NCBI GenBank assembly: GCA_030386875.1
Contig: CM059573.1
Span: 31,475,891 to 31,539,890 of the forward strand
Reading direction: 5' to 3'
Length of the DNA stretch: 64,000 nt
Source of the DNA: Morinoia aosen
Taxonomy: Eukaryota > Arthropoda > Malacostraca > Amphipoda > Talitridae
Shown here: positions 22,167-34,708 of the stretch, one piece after another
How positions within the stretch are numbered: the stretch's first letter is position 1
How the letters are laid out: every line of letters starts with the position of its first letter
Notes under the pieces: model-generated
The model's input: only the letters and a program-made list of their open reading frames with translations
The model's database searches: none
What the model was told of the DNA's origin: nothing
Translations under genes and position numbers: made by a program

Positions 22167-22686
22167 AACCAGAGCACTCAATTTTCAGCTTTAAGGGCAC
22201 CGACTAGTCAGCAGTAAAAAATTTGTCATATATTTTTTATTGCTTAATTCAGTAAAGCATTGCATTGTTAACACGCAGTAAACAATCTGGAAGCATCTGA
22301 AGTAACCAAGGGGGGATAAACGGGGGGGGGAGAAGGAGTGGCGGGAAGGGTCGCATGGTGCGTCAGCGCTCGTGTGCCATATCATTTTAGTTAGTTTTGT
22401 CCACCTACTGTTTATTGCCAATGAGATATGTACTCATCATTGAGCTGTTCGAAAATTTTTATGATTTAGCAGCGTCGAGTGCTCGGTACCTCCCAAGGAC
22501 CTCCCCCCTCCCCCCCTCCTGTTCTGTAGGCATAAATAAGACTGCTGGCCGGGGAGGAGCTCAGTGTGACTTGAATGCCCAAGCGATTACGGTGTTAATC
22601 GACGAGCTGAATGCCTTTCTAGCTCAGGGAAGCTGGTACTGCATCTGCTGAATTTAGTTAAGGTTGAAGCACACCGCAGGTGCACC
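22167..22686. other. No gene; G- and C-runs
   Basis: Contains a G-run near 22321-22330 and a C-rich stretch near 22500. No coding signal seen. Confidence 0.5.
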
Positions 22687-22689
22687 TAA

Positions 22690-23968
22690 AGGCCATATTA
22701 CACGTGCGGAGTTTTCACCGACAGCTGACTACTCGTGAACTGAGCGCCGCCTATTTGCTCAACGCCCCGCCCACTTTTTGACTACTCACGATCGGGCAGT
22801 AGTCAACCGTGGCGATCAAGCATGTCTTGATTCTGTTGACTGCAGCTGCTAGCTTGCCGGTGGTAATGAGGCGGCGAGTGCTTTGCGGGCAATTATTGTC
22901 GAGTATACACGATGGTGTTCGCTAGAGATGATGTTGGGATATTAATCGCGATGTATAAATACTCTCCTTGTATATTGAATACTAAATTGGAAGATTAGAA
23001 AAATACAATCTAGAGATTATATGCATTGTGAAATTTTTTAAGTCTTCCAAATTATACAGTGAAAGCAGTAAAATCTAAAATTCAAACAACAGAAATGAAA
23101 ATACGGTCTTGAAGTAAATGAAAAATTTGGTTCTGGTGCTGACGACGTGTTGACGATCTTCTCTTCTCTGCTTTTTGAAAGATGTTTGCGGTAACTTAGC
23201 TTCACAATCTAGCTCCTGGTGGGATGGAGTTTCTCATTATTGCCGAATTTTTTCAGTCACTTTTTTGTGGAGGAGGTGCGTGGCAAGTGCCATACGTGCA
23301 GTTATTGTCGAGTATACACAATGGTGTTCTCATGAGATGATGTTGTGATATTAATCGTAATATACAATTAAAGACTCTTCATGTTTATTGAATACTAAAT
23401 TAAAAAAATATATAAATTTAAACTTTAGAGATGATGGCGTTTTGAAAAATTTCTGACAGTCTCTCAAATTATACTGTGAAAGCAATAAAATGTAAAATTT
23501 AAACTTTAGAACTGAAAATATGGTCTTGAAGAAAATAACTAATTTTGTTCTGGAACTGAAGACGTGTTCTTCCAAAACTGTGGTTGACGATCTTCTAAGC
23601 TTTTTGACAGATGTTTCCGGTAACGTAGCTTCCCAATCTAGCTCCTGGTGGGATGGGGTTTTTCATCATTTCCAAATTTTTCAGTCACTTTGTGGAGAAG
23701 ATGCTGAAACATAGGTACTTAAAGCCTTATATACTTTCAGAATAATCTCTCATCAGTACTTAGCTCTTGAAAAATAGATCTGTGGCTACCAAGAGTTGGT
23801 CTATATTGTTGCTGCTCCCTTCGCTACATTGACTGCGTTGACTGCAAGCGGTAACTACGTGTAAAAGCATCGACTGCAGTTGCGCACGCAATTACTCTGA
23901 TGGGCGTGGCTTCATGTGAACACGAGTAGTCAACTGCCGGTGAAAACTCCGCACGTGTAATATGGCCT
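22690..23968. mobile_element. Element D: 1.28-kb TIR element with TAA duplication
   Basis: The left end AGGCCATATTACACGTGCGG continues GAGTTTTCACCG. It is matched by the inverse CGGTGAAAACTCC then GCACGTGTAATATGGCCT on the right. TAA lies outside both ends. The inside contains two diverged direct copies of about 400 bp (about 22890-23275 and 23298-23700). These share GTCGAGTATACAC, GATGATGTTG and TCTAGCTCCTGGTGGGATGG. No protein motif found. Confidence 0.8.
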
Positions 23969-24236
23969 TAAGCGACGCGTTACTCCTGAGCCTCACACGC
24001 GCCTCGCTCGGTATCTGGGTCCAGGTGCCATTTGTGATAACGGTTTCTTCAGGGAACCACAAAATACTTCGTTACAAGTTAGCCCATGTCAAGCCAATAT
24101 TTCACAAAAGCTTTCACAACGTCAACCGCGCCGATTCCTTGAAGCAATATAGCTTGCAAATGAAAAGACTTGTTTCTCGGTACTAAAATGCGTTTACTGA
24201 ACAATGCATATACAAATATTCAAGCTGTCTTTATCT

Positions 24237-24515
24237 CAGAAATTTGTTATTGTAGAGCAATGATTCAGGTATCATTGGATGCGCAAAGAGTTGGTGCATA
24301 ACGAGTCAAAGGATTTTTTTTTTCAAATTCATAATAGTTTCGTAGTTACATTAAAAAATCTACGGAAAAGTGAATGATTCTGTAAAAAAAATTGGAAATT
24401 TCACAAAAACTAAACTATTGCGAAATTCGAAATATATAATCCTCTGACTCTTTATGCACCAACTCTTTGTGCATCCAATGATACCCAAATCATTGCTCTA
24501 CAACAACAACTTTCT
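24237..24515. mobile_element. Foldback MITE, ~280 bp
   Basis: The arms of about 80 bp are inverted copies: TTGTAGAGCAATGATTCAGG and GGATGCGCAAAGAGTTGGTG on the left, CACCAACTCTTTGTGCATCC and ATCATTGCTCTACAA on the right. The centre is AT-rich. No clear TSD. Confidence 0.7.
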
Positions 24516-24867
24516 GTGATAAGACTTCTTTAAAAATAACCCATTTTTCTCTAATTTATTCCCATTATTTCGGTAATTATGGCGAATATGGGAAAAGTGT
24601 GCAAGAAAAACGATATTCATTTTCGAAAATACATAGGTTTGCCAAATTTCATAGATTTAGATCCGATAGGAAAAACGTGACGGCCATTTTCTTGATTCAG
24701 ACTAGACGGTCCACTTAAAACAAACATATGGCGTGTGCAGGTATAAATGTAATCATAAATTCATACATACTGTGAGCCTTCAACCGCTCGTACATCGGCA
24801 TAACAACTACTACGCTTACCTGACGACTAACAATGCTTTTGAGGTTAAAAAATTAATACGAAGATAT

Positions 24868-25640
24868 AGTAATACCTCTGGAGTCGAACGTCTCGAAGGT
24901 TGAACAAATCGGAAGTTGATTGAAAATTCAAGGGATTTTTGGCTCGAAAGCCGAACAAAATCGGAAGTCGAACCATTCTGAGTGGAAAACGCGCCGAGTC
25001 GAGTGCGAAAGTCACACGCCGTCCATTGTTTTAGTCACACATGAACTAACGCTACGTTAAATGCTATTAAAAATTCCTACATGTGTATGGTTAATTTACG
25101 TTATAAACCGCTAAAAATGGATCCTAAGAATGACAGTGATAGTGGACGAGTCAGAGTGAATGTTGCAAGAAGGTTGCAACAACGATCAAACTGAAGGAAG
25201 TCATTGCATAATTTCAGAGTGGAACGCGTGTTTCGGTTCTTGCCACGCAGTACGGCGTTGCTAAGTCGATAATATCGACGGTTTTTTGAGAAGAAAGAAG
25301 AGCTTTAAGGGAGCGAACGTTACAAAAGGACTGACCTCATTGATGATGAAAAGACCTTAGATTTTGAAAGAAGTGCAGAAATTATAGCTGATCTTTAAGA
25401 ACGAGAAACAGTAGCGCGGTAATAGCATCAGTGATGCGTTGATCCGTGAAGCGGGGTTAAAATGTTCGGCGATTTACTGTATCTGTACTGTACCTGTGGA
25501 GTGGGGCTTGGAACACATTAATTGCGCTTCCGTCATTTCTCCTGGGTGAAATTCGTACGGAAGTCGATCACTTTTCTAGAACGGATTGTGTTGGACGTCC
25601 GAGGTACTTCTGCGTCAAGAACCAGACAACAGCCGACTGC
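24868..25640 (+). pseudogene. pogo/Tigger-like remnant, N-terminal region
   Basis: The left end AGTAATACCTCTGGAGTCG resembles pogo/Tigger termini, and the same start occurs at 61734. At 25190-25310 a plus-strand frame with stops reads like the CENP-B-type helix-turn-helix of these transposases (KLKEVIA, then GTRVSVLATQYGVAKSIIST). The remainder is degraded and the right end was not found. Confidence 0.5.
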
Positions 25641-26269
25641 AAATTCTTGAAGCGAGATTAATCAAACAGAAAAAGCCATTCATTTACAACCAGAACACCG
25701 GAACTCCTCACATCCTCAAGCTTCTTTAACCGGCTGTACTTCCGAAGACGCCAGCTAGCCCTAGGAGTCCGCCTACTCGGCGCATCTCTATTCTCTAGCT
25801 GATCGTTCACACAGTAACTACCATCCGGTTCGGAAACATATGGCCAATTGCAGCACGGGGTTAGCAAATATCCGATGTTCGACGAAAGGCTGCACAAAAA
25901 ATCATTTTTAAACATGACGCTATGTAGTCTTCCCCAAATTTCGAAATCGAAAGCTTCCGAAGTCCAAAACCATAAAACTAGTCGAGATACAAGTTTGTTG
26001 TCTTCCTTCAGAATCGCTGGCGCTTCTACTACAAGTTATACCGGGTGTTGTGTAATTCGATGCACATATTAAATCAAATACAGGGTGGGGCTAAAGGTAT
26101 GAACGAGTTTTGATGGGCTGCCGCTCGGCCTGTGGGGGAGGTGGAGAAACGGGAGGGGTTTCGTTGTTGCTGCGTGAGAGCAGGGCTGCCACATCTTGGG
26201 AATTTTACCCAGATCTTGGGAATTCGGACATTGTCTAGGGATTTGGGGAATTCGATACAACAAGGCTAA

Positions 26270-26817
26270 AGGCCCCCTCACACGTACAAATATGTTGGCA
26301 GACAATCTGAACTGAATTTGGTATGTCGGTCTCAAGACCCCTCACACGATGGAAACAACACACTGCAAACTTGGAAAAGACTGGCGCACGCTTCAGTAAA
26401 CCAGTAGCAGCCAGGTGAAGAGTACGCACAAGAATAGCGACTCCAGACGGCGAGTTCGTACAATTGATAGGATTGGCTTTAGTTGCAATGAATAAGAAAT
26501 AAAAGAGATCATCAGATGTAAAAGCTCGCTCAAAATGGGCTAAAGAATAGTTCCTAAAAAGTACTGAACATACAAATAAGAAATTGCTTATTGAAGTGCA
26601 TAAGGAGGGAGAGAGGCGAGTACAGTCGTGCACCACACACGAAGGCTGGCGTGACAACGACGTGGTGTCAAGGTTCGCAGCCGATCGCTCCAAAATTATC
26701 AAGCATGGCTCATCTGCCTCATACAGTCAGTGCCAACCTGAAATGAGCGTACAAACGCACGAATTCAGCACCACTTCAGAAAGGTTTGCAGATATATTTG
26801 AGCGTGTGAGGGGGCCT
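26270..26817. mobile_element. Element E: 548-bp MITE with TAA duplication
   Basis: AGGCCCCCTCACACGTACAA continues as ATAT. The inverse right end is ATATATTTGAGCG followed by TGTGAGGGGGCCT. TAA lies outside both ends. It is nested in the left part of the hAT. Further inverted matches extend inward (GTTGGCAGACAATCTG against CAGATATATTTG-like sequence). No coding capacity. Confidence 0.78.
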
Positions 26818-26911
26818 TAAGAATCTAGGGAATTTGGGGTATTTTTACAATATTCTGCATGTAAAAACTGAAATTGCCTAAATAATACTATATGTTTCTA
26901 AATAATAATAA

Positions 26912-26945
26912 TATGTTGAACGCAAATATTAATTTGCGTTCAACA
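26912..26945. repeat. Near-perfect palindrome, 15-bp arms
   Basis: ATGTTGAACGCAAAT is followed by a 4-base loop and ATTTGCGTTCAACAT. It lies in the 5' region of the hAT. Confidence 0.85.
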
Positions 26946-27289
26946 TAAAGGTACAGAAACAATTAAAATTTCTACAATTCGATCTAGAAATTAATCAAAT
27001 TATCAGCACAAAGAGTCTAAGTCAGCTTCGCGAATGCATCATGGTAGAATAATACATATTTGTATGGAATCCGAATGCAGCGCACAGTGGCGCCTTATGG
27101 AGGGCCTGGCTCAGTCACTCATTTGGTGTTGCTGAGGTGCTGGCTCTTATAGTGTGCGCCTTAAGGCCCTATTACACGGGGCAACATTTTGCCTCGACTA
27201 CAGCAACTGAAATGACGCAACTTCTGGGTGCGCTACATGGTAGACGAAACAAGGTAGCTGCAAACCAGTCTTTTATGAAATCGAGTCTC

Positions 27290-27330
27290 ACCCCAGTGAC
27301 GTCAAGGCATCCGACCAATAGCAGCGCTTA
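27290..27330 (+). promoter_or_regulatory. CRE-like and CCAAT boxes inside left end of G
   Basis: GTGACGTCAAGG is followed about 10 bp later by CCAATAGC, about 115 bp upstream of a candidate first exon. The combination suggests a promoter, by inference only. Confidence 0.35.
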
Positions 27331-27443
27331 AATTGCATCTGGCAACATTGCTAACCCGAAATCTGGCATCACTGTTAGCGTTACGCGCACGACAATGTTG
27401 CATTTCTGTTCTAATGAAGTGTTAACGAGTCGAGTGAATCGCA

Positions 27444-27521
27444 ATGTCGGCGCCTCAAGATAAATTTTTAAGAAAGTGTTCCTTTATTTTTTGTCGGAAT
27501 AATTCTAAAAATCTACCCAAG
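27444..27521 (+). CDS. Candidate THAP-type first exon in element G
   Basis: ATG opens a 26-codon stretch that contains KCSFIFCRNNSKNLPK and ends at a GT donor (GTATTT). The C-x4-C-x-N pattern, the final LPK and the exon length closely parallel exon 1 of the P-element transposase at 17738 (CSAYGCNARNDKKN, ending HK at GTAAGC). The rest of a THAP domain would be in a second exon, which I did not find. A possible partner is the exon-like piece at 31665. If real, G originally encoded a THAP transposase of P or Kolobok type. Confidence 0.35.
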
Positions 27522-27672
27522 GTATTTCAAAGGTCTTGTTTCAATTATAAAGAATTGATTTGGTCCAGTGGAAAGGTTTAGTTAAATAATCTCAAGTCGA
27601 AGTTATGTAAGTTACGTTTGCTGGCAGCCATTTCTAAAAGACCGACTTCCGAAGAATCCCCTCTGCATTTAA

Positions 27673-29017
27673 GGGAATCATCCGGGGCCCTTGCTAGATC
27701 CTGTCGATATCAGTCACTTTGCATGTTTTTGTTATAGGAGGAGCCTTAGTTGGTGGACTATTCGTTCCTAAAATTTTATGGCGCTACGACAATAATTCCC
27801 TCCCTCCCGGGGGGGGGGGGGGGGGTGAAGGAATCAAAATATTTCAATTTTCCCGATTTTGACACCATATGAAAAGAAAACAAATGGGAAATGAAAAAAA
27901 ACGAACGTGAGTGTGTTAGAAATGTTTCAAGGATTCTAAAACTGCATTTGTTTTCGTTCTAGCATCAAAACTGAAGGAGGAGTCCCATTTTGAAATATCG
28001 ATATCAATGAAAAGCACCCAAAATTTTTTCAACTTTTTCCAGATTTTGACCCCATATATAAAGAGAACAAATGGGAAATGCAAAAAAGCCAAACGTGGGT
28101 GTGTTAGAAATGTTCCAAGGATTCTAAAACTGCATTTGTTTTTGTTCTAGCATCAAAACTGGAGGAGGAGTCCCATTTTGAAATATCAATATTAGTGAAA
28201 TATCAATACCTAAAAACCAACAAGTCAAATTTTTGCAAAATCTAAGGCCTGAATGAAAAAAATGAATGGAAACAATTGTGTTTCTTTTCAAAGGTTACAT
28301 ATCATAGTCATATTTTATAAGAATCAGACTGAAAAAAGAAAAAAATTATTTTTTTGATAAAAATGGAAAAAATTTTATAATTTTTTTTGATGAAATCACA
28401 ATTCACAGTTTGAATATGAAGTTATGTATGGAAAGTATCGAAATAAAAATTAAAACTGCATTCAATTACATCAATTGTTCATTATATTACACTTCAATAC
28501 AAAATTGTATTTTTTGCTTATACCCAACACTGAATTTTCAACATTCATCCTGGGACTAGTTCTCGAGTTTTGATGCTAGAACAAATCCAAAGACAGTTTT
28601 AGAATCCTTGGAACATTTCTAACAAACGTTCGTTCTGTTTTTTTCAAATTTGAATTCTTTGAAGAAATATATAGCTCTAAACCCAAAAAATTGTTGCTGA
28701 TTTTTGAAATTTCCAAAAATTTGAATAAAATAGAAAAAATTTGAATTTGAAAAAAACTGAATGAGCGTTTGTTAGAAATGTTCCAAGGGTTCTAAAACTG
28801 TCTTTGATTTTGTTCTAGCATCAAAACTGAAGGAGGCGTTCCAATCTGAAATATTAATAAAAATATACAAAAAACACATTTTTCGTCAAAAAAATACTAA
28901 GGCCTAAATCGAAAAAATGACTCATTTTTTTGAAAAAAGGTTTACCTTCACGAAAGACATACAGGGCAATTTTCAAACGAATCGGACGAAAAAAGGTCTC
29001 AAACCCGGATGATCCCC
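27673..29017. mobile_element. TTAA-flanked element, 1.35 kb, with internal repeats
   Basis: GGGAATCATCCGGG at the left and CCCGGATGATCCCC at the right form TIRs with TTAA outside each (27669-27672 and 29018-29021), as in piggyBac or Kolobok. Inside, a box containing GTTAGAAATGTTCCAAGG, TTCTAAAACTG and TTCTAGCATCAAAACTG occurs at about 27915, 28105 and 28775 on the plus strand and at about 28565-28635 on the minus strand. A G-run of about 18 lies at 27808-27826. No coding capacity. Confidence 0.75.
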
Positions 29018-29021
29018 TTAA

Positions 29022-29824
29022 GACGCACATTACATTGGAAAGAGGTGTTGTGCTGTTTTATGATCACAGGAGTTTGGAACTGGAAGGTAAGAAATTGAAT
29101 TTTGAATATTATTCGAAACTAATTTAAAAATAATGGCTTATAACTGATTTTTGCATTCGATGAAGTGACATCTCTTGACCAAATCTTTGCCACCAGATAC
29201 AGTAGTACAGTTCAAATTTGATATGCTAATTCCATTCATAAATGCTGTTGAATTGCGTGAAATTTAACATTTAAAGGAAATGAGTAAATAGAAATAGTAT
29301 GTGCTACAATTAAATGCTGATTAATGACATGCTGTTCATGAGTTTAATTTTGATCTATGCATTATATTGAAATTAGCAAGAAGTAAGCTTGGAACCTACA
29401 ATGCTCAGACATGAAAGCTAGTTTGGACTGTCACATAGTAAAACTTGTTTACTGTATGTTAGATGCAACTTTAGAATAGCTCCTATTTATCCTGTGTAGC
29501 CAATCTTATCTGAAATTTTCAGATTAACTTGTAATAACTTTCTACCTTATAGCTAAATGTCTAGTGTTTACAAGCAAGATGCAAAATCTTGTCTATGGTT
29601 TTCTATTGTAAGTGCTACTTTTTACGGCAATTACCTTCTTGAAACTGACTCTGTTCTAAGCATATTTAGAAATGCACTTTTAAAGGTACCTGACTTCTTC
29701 TAGGCTTACCATTCATCGTGTTCCATTTGCTGCTAAGTAATTTCTTTATATAAGGTGCCAAATTCTTGCTGTTGATCATAGTTTTATTGTGAGAGCTTCA
29801 AAAATCTTATCTGAAGCTACAAAG
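29022..29824. other. No gene recognised
   Basis: AT-rich interior of block G. A short frame at 29025-29125 (ITLERGVVLFYDHRSLELEGK) is of unknown origin. Confidence 0.4.
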
Positions 29825-30507
29825 GGTCAATGTGAAGTTTAATGCAATCACGGGATTTAATAATTATATTCCAAAAAATCACTAAAGGAACTCATTTAAG
29901 AACGTTTTACATGAATGACATTCTGCTCGCTGATGCGTTATTTTCGAATTATTCAACTTTGAAGTTGGCCTTCGCACGCCATAGGAAACGAACGTGCGAA
30001 ACGGAATTTAATTAATGACGGAAGCTAAAAACCCTATTACAAACGTAAAGAGGTTGGGTCGTTAGCGGGAGGCACAGTCCTTTTAGTGAAAATTATCAAT
30101 AAAGCTTATAACCCACCCATTAGGGTGACGACCGCAATCTTGTTTACATCGGCTCCAAGATGGCGGCGCCCATTGTGGTCGCCATCTTGGAGCGCATGTA
30201 AACAAGATTGCGGTCGTCACCCTAATGGGTATGTTAGAAGCTTTATTGATAATTTTCACTAGAAGAACTGTGCCTCCCCCTCACGACCCAACCTCTTTAC
30301 GTTTGTAATAGCTTCCGTTATTAATTAAACTGTTTCACGCTTTCGCTTCCTTTGGCATGAAGGGCAACTTCAAAGTTCAATTATTCAAAAATAACCCGTC
30401 AGCGAGCTGAATGTCATTCTTGTAAAACGTTCCTAACTGGGTTTCTTTAGTGATTCCTGGGATCGCAATTATTATTTTCTGTGATTGCATTAAACTTCAC
30501 ATTGACC
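29825..30507. mobile_element. Foldback element FB8, copy 1 (683 bp, 8-bp TSD)
   Basis: The two arms of about 330 bp are inverted copies, starting GGTCAATGTGAAGTTTAATG and ending with the inverse CATTAAACTTCACATTGACC. CTACAAAG lies outside both ends (29817-29824 and 30508-30515), a perfect 8-bp TSD. The centre of the palindrome is CCAAGATGGCGGCGCCCATT followed by the inverse GTCGCCATCTTGG. No protein is encoded. Confidence 0.92.
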
Positions 30508-31663
30508 CTACAAAGCCATATATAATTTAAAGAAGCAGATTTTTCTGTTTTTGTTTATGGTTCTGTTTATATCTTAGTCTCCTTTTCCTGTTTCTTAGTA
30601 GGAAACCGAAAACATCTGTGCAAAAATGAAATTGAGGACATATCTTCATTTAATTTTTTATGGGTAAATGTTAAGGAGAGGACCATAATCGATTTTCCAC
30701 TTTTCGGTGCCTAAACGTAGTTAATTAGATCTAAATAAACTATTTTTCATATACGCACTTTCCGTCGCGAATGAGTATTTAACAAGTTATAGCGGGAAAT
30801 TACTGACCGCAAATCTAGTGCTTGAAGGGGAAAGAAATTGTTCGGACATGAAGACTACAATGGACTCTCCCTTTTGACGCACTCAAATGATCGAGCGCAT
30901 TCCAGCCATCAAATACAAAAATTAACATACCGCTATAATTCATTAAATACTCATTTGCAACAGAAAGGGCATAGAAGAAAAATTGTTCATTTTGATCTAA
31001 TTAACTATGTTTAGCAGCAAAAATTAAAAAAATCATTATGGTCCTCTCCTTTACAAATACCTTTTTATGTCATATAAAATTGATGCTTGTGTGTTTTAGA
31101 CTTTTTCTTTTGTAGTTTAGATTAGTCGATTTTAGTTGTATTGTTAAATATCATGAACAAATCTACTTATATTATACACAACATTAACTGTTGAAGAAAA
31201 ATTGTGAAAACTAGCTTGAGTGTATTAATTAACTTATTTGGTTGTACCTGACGCTATGTATGTCACACTTTCCGGTCTATTATCCCATTATAGTGTAATT
31301 TTCTCTTTTTCCCCTTTTTTTTCACCAATGATTTTTCTCTGGCTTTTTCCTTCCCTTTTCTCCCAGTGCGACTGGTATTTTTAAAGTTTGTATTACACTC
31401 TAGTGTATCATTGTCTCCATTTCCTTATGTGTGCATTTTAATACTGCTTTATATTCAGTGTTTTCTCTCTGTATAACTGACCCTATTGATTAAATACTCC
31501 CAGCTGCACCTCAATTTATTATATTAACTCTGCCTTTTGTTTTCTCTAACATATTTTAAACTGTACCCTCAGTAATGCAACTGAAATGCATGCTTATTGA
31601 GCCAAAATCTAATTCAGGAACTGTTGATGCGACAAGTTCACTAATATTTATTTTTGCCTTCCA
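30508..31663. other. No gene recognised
   Basis: An imperfect inverted repeat is visible around 30660-30790 and 30935-31075 (GGACCATAATCGATTTTCC against TTATGGTCCTCTCC, and AGTTAATTAGATC against GATCTAATTAACT). It may be another old foldback of about 410 bp. No coding signal. Confidence 0.45.
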
Positions 31664-31664
31664 G

Positions 31665-31972
31665 GTACATGAAGAAAGTGAAATAATTCCACCCATCATT
31701 GAAATGGATGAAGGGGCGCAAAAGGCTGCTGTGGTATTCAACGGACCCACCGATATTGAAGGAATTTTGGCTTCAGTGAAAGTGGAAGATGCTGCCACTT
31801 ATATCTCCGGTTACATTGCCATGAATACAGACTTGTATCAGCAACAACTGAAAAAAAAAACATCTTTGTCTGACTATACTATATGTTCCATTCTTAGTGT
31901 AAAATATTTCAATTTCCTTCTGTTTGGGTCTTTTAAAAGTATCTCCAATCTGATGATCAGTGCAAGAGACTG
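31665..31972 (+). CDS. Exon-like piece resembling P/THAP transposase C-terminus
   Basis: After the acceptor TTGCCTTCCAG an open stretch of about 100 codons contains IEGILASVKVEDAATYISGYI, which resembles the NVVGYIAGFIVRK motif near the end of P-type transposases. A poly-A run at 31850-31860 and the stop at 31971 end it. It could be the 3' exon of a THAP-type transposase belonging to G or of a separate remnant. The match is short. Confidence 0.3.
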
Positions 31973-32839
31973 AAATATTGCAGTAAATCTTTCTTAAATG
32001 CTATTCCTTGTTGTGAGAGGGTTTTCCTCTATCTTTTCAATACAATTAGTCACTCACCAGGCTTCTGCAAAAGTGTTAGTGAATTATTTCATGAGAACTG
32101 ACCTAAATCTCTCACCTGCTGTTCTTAAATAATAATGTACCTAATTTAGTTTTTCTTCAGATGTAGAACATTACAGTCAGTCAGAGCTTACAATAGACCT
32201 CTGCAGAGTACATGTTTTACAGGTAAACTTGATAAAATGGTGCACAAGGGATTCCACTGCACATATCTCCTGACCCCTTGTCAACATGATGCTCTAAAGT
32301 GAAATATGAAAAATTGTGTCAGATCAAATTATTCAGTTAATTTTAAATGTTTTTTTGAGCTGCTACTTGAATGCACTTGTGTGTGCAAAATCATTTTATG
32401 CCATGTGTCCCGGTATTTCATTTGAAACAAGTTAGGGTGAATTACTGTTTCCTTCTTTAAAACCTATAACTTCATGTTGCTGCTAGAACTTCATACATTC
32501 CGATTAAATATTAGAAAGCTTAATTTTAGTCTTTGTGTCACTCACTCTACTCAGCTGTTAGATAAACTAAAAGCAAAATATGATAGAGATGGGGTTGTGA
32601 GGTGGTCTATGGTGTCGAACTAGCGATAAACTTTTTTTATTGGTCTGTTCATAATTTAAGGCTGTGAACTATTATGTGGTACAATGTTGTCCATTGCATA
32701 ACACAATAACGGACGGTAGTGCAAGGTTAATTTGTTGGTTCGGCCGAGTGCATTGTGAGATTGAAGCGTTTTAAACTAGCATTCCTTGGTATTTAAGTGC
32801 CATACCAATTTGTAATCCTTGTTTTTTTTCTCGTGAATG

Positions 32840-33203
32840 CCCCTCAGGGGGATACAATTATTGTATCTATGGGAACTAGCGCTCCCAGGGGGACAATGTG
32901 AGGGCCCGAGCTAAAGGTTAGGTAGGCTTTCTTTTGTTAAAATAGGATAGGTTTTTGTTGTGTTACGGACCATCTTTTTTCGGTTCACTGCTGTCCTGTT
33001 TTTCACCGCCTACCACTTTCTTCTTCAACTTTTTCTTGTTTCATGATCTTCTTTCTTAGCTTTCTGTTTCTGTGCCCTTTCTGCATAGATTCCACGTTCC
33101 CTTAACTCCATACTAAATGGTGCCTTCTTCCTTCCTCTCTTCGATACGCTCTATTTTTGCAGCGGTTAGGGAGGCTTAAACTAACTTATAATCTAATCTA
33201 ATC
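32840..33203 (+). mobile_element. SINE-A copy 1, full length
   Basis: Starts CCCCTCAGGGGGATACAATT, contains GTATCTATGGGAACTAGCGC and GAGGGCCCGAGCTAAAGG, and ends in (TAATC)n. TTCTCGTGAATG at 32828-32839 is repeated at 33204-33215, a 12-bp TSD typical of LINE-mobilised retroposons. There is no open frame. Confidence 0.85.
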
Positions 33204-34199
33204 TTCTCGTGAATGGAACTCGGCAGAAAAAGTTACTTGTAACTTACTCGTGGAAACCTTTACAATCCTATGATGATTTCAATGTTTTGGTTTCAAAATG
33301 AATTCTGTGAAAAGCTTTAGACTGGCTTTGAAAATACTCTCGTAGCTTGAGTTATGGTCACCTCCCCGGTTTTGACATTCTGAAGTTTATGTTAGAATAG
33401 ACTTCCCAGCAGCCTGTACTGAATTTATGTTCTCTTTGAAAAGTTACCTGTAGCACAATAATGTTTTGTTATTGATCAATGCTCTTCTCTTCTGAACGTC
33501 CCTCTGGTTTTACATCTGCTTATTGATAATCGTACGATTGTTTGTGAAGAATATGATACGGTTATGAACAATTAATTTCGAGCATCATTCCCATAGTTTG
33601 TATAAAATAGGTCATAGGCTTCCGAATTGCAGGTAGTTAGAAGAATTGGCATACAAAGAGTAATTTTATTTCTAACTGATCATTCTATCGTTTGTCTTTA
33701 TAGTATATAATTTTTTTTTTCCTTTTAGAATTAAAAATGTTCATTCTACTTTTGTATTTCTTTACTTACTGGTGCGCAGAGCACTGATACTGATGTTTGA
33801 AGATGCCTTAATGTATTGAGAGTGCTTCCATTTTTGCGCTCTGTGATGTTTTCTAAGTCATTATTTACTGCTAGTTCTTTCGTAGATTTGAATTCAGTTT
33901 TATGTTGTGTCTTGTGTGTACATTTTAGAACTTATTAGCCGGAAAATGTTGAAACGAGCCTTGAGCGATGGTGTTCTAATTATTGTTTTTGATAGGAAAA
34001 TAGTTTATTTTATTCATTATCGTCCGAAAGTTACGTTGTGTCTAGATTTTAGAAGCGAAATACATTTTTAGGTGGTGAAAATATTTATTCATTTATGCAG
34101 GGATGAGTTGTTGGCTTTTATTTTGCTCCCCACTCTTATAAATTTAGTGATGTAATGTATCGAGCTGAGAGTTTGCTAATCCTTTTTTGGTTGCAATTA

Positions 34200-34450
34200 A
34201 AAAATTGCAAGGACCATCGTTTTGTGGCGCTCTGCTATGCTGTTTTTACATCACCTATGGCTTTCTTCTTCAGCTCTGATTTTTTTTCATAACCTTTATC
34301 TACAACTTTCTGTTTCTATGCGTTGCGTATCTAGTGTGTAAACGCACCTTGTGTATTAATTCCTCATTGACTGTATGTACTCCGTACTTAGAGGTGTGTC
34401 TTCCTCTCTTTGAAAAGATATCTTGTGGTAAGAGAGGCTGATTCCAAGTC
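34200..34450 (+). mobile_element. SINE-A, old diverged copy
   Basis: Shares the order GGACCATC, CTATGGCTTTCTTCTTCA, CTTTCTGTTTCTATGCG, CCTCTCTTTG and AGAGAGGCT with better copies. The 5' part is missing. Confidence 0.6.
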
Positions 34451-34708
34451 ATACCCTAAGCTAATCTGCAGAACTTGTTAGTATTTACATTGAAAATTTG
34501 CTGTTCTAAGGGAGAACATGCTAAGTCCTGCAAGTGACTTACTTAAGCCATTCATATGTTGAAATAGAATGCGTTTTTTATTCCGTTGCTGACCACCTTT
34601 CGCTTCACTGCTGTCATTTGTATTTATTTACAATTTAAATATTTATTATAAAAATGAAAGAGCAAGACAAGCTACTTGAATCATTCAAGGTATATATTCG
34701 AATAAAAC

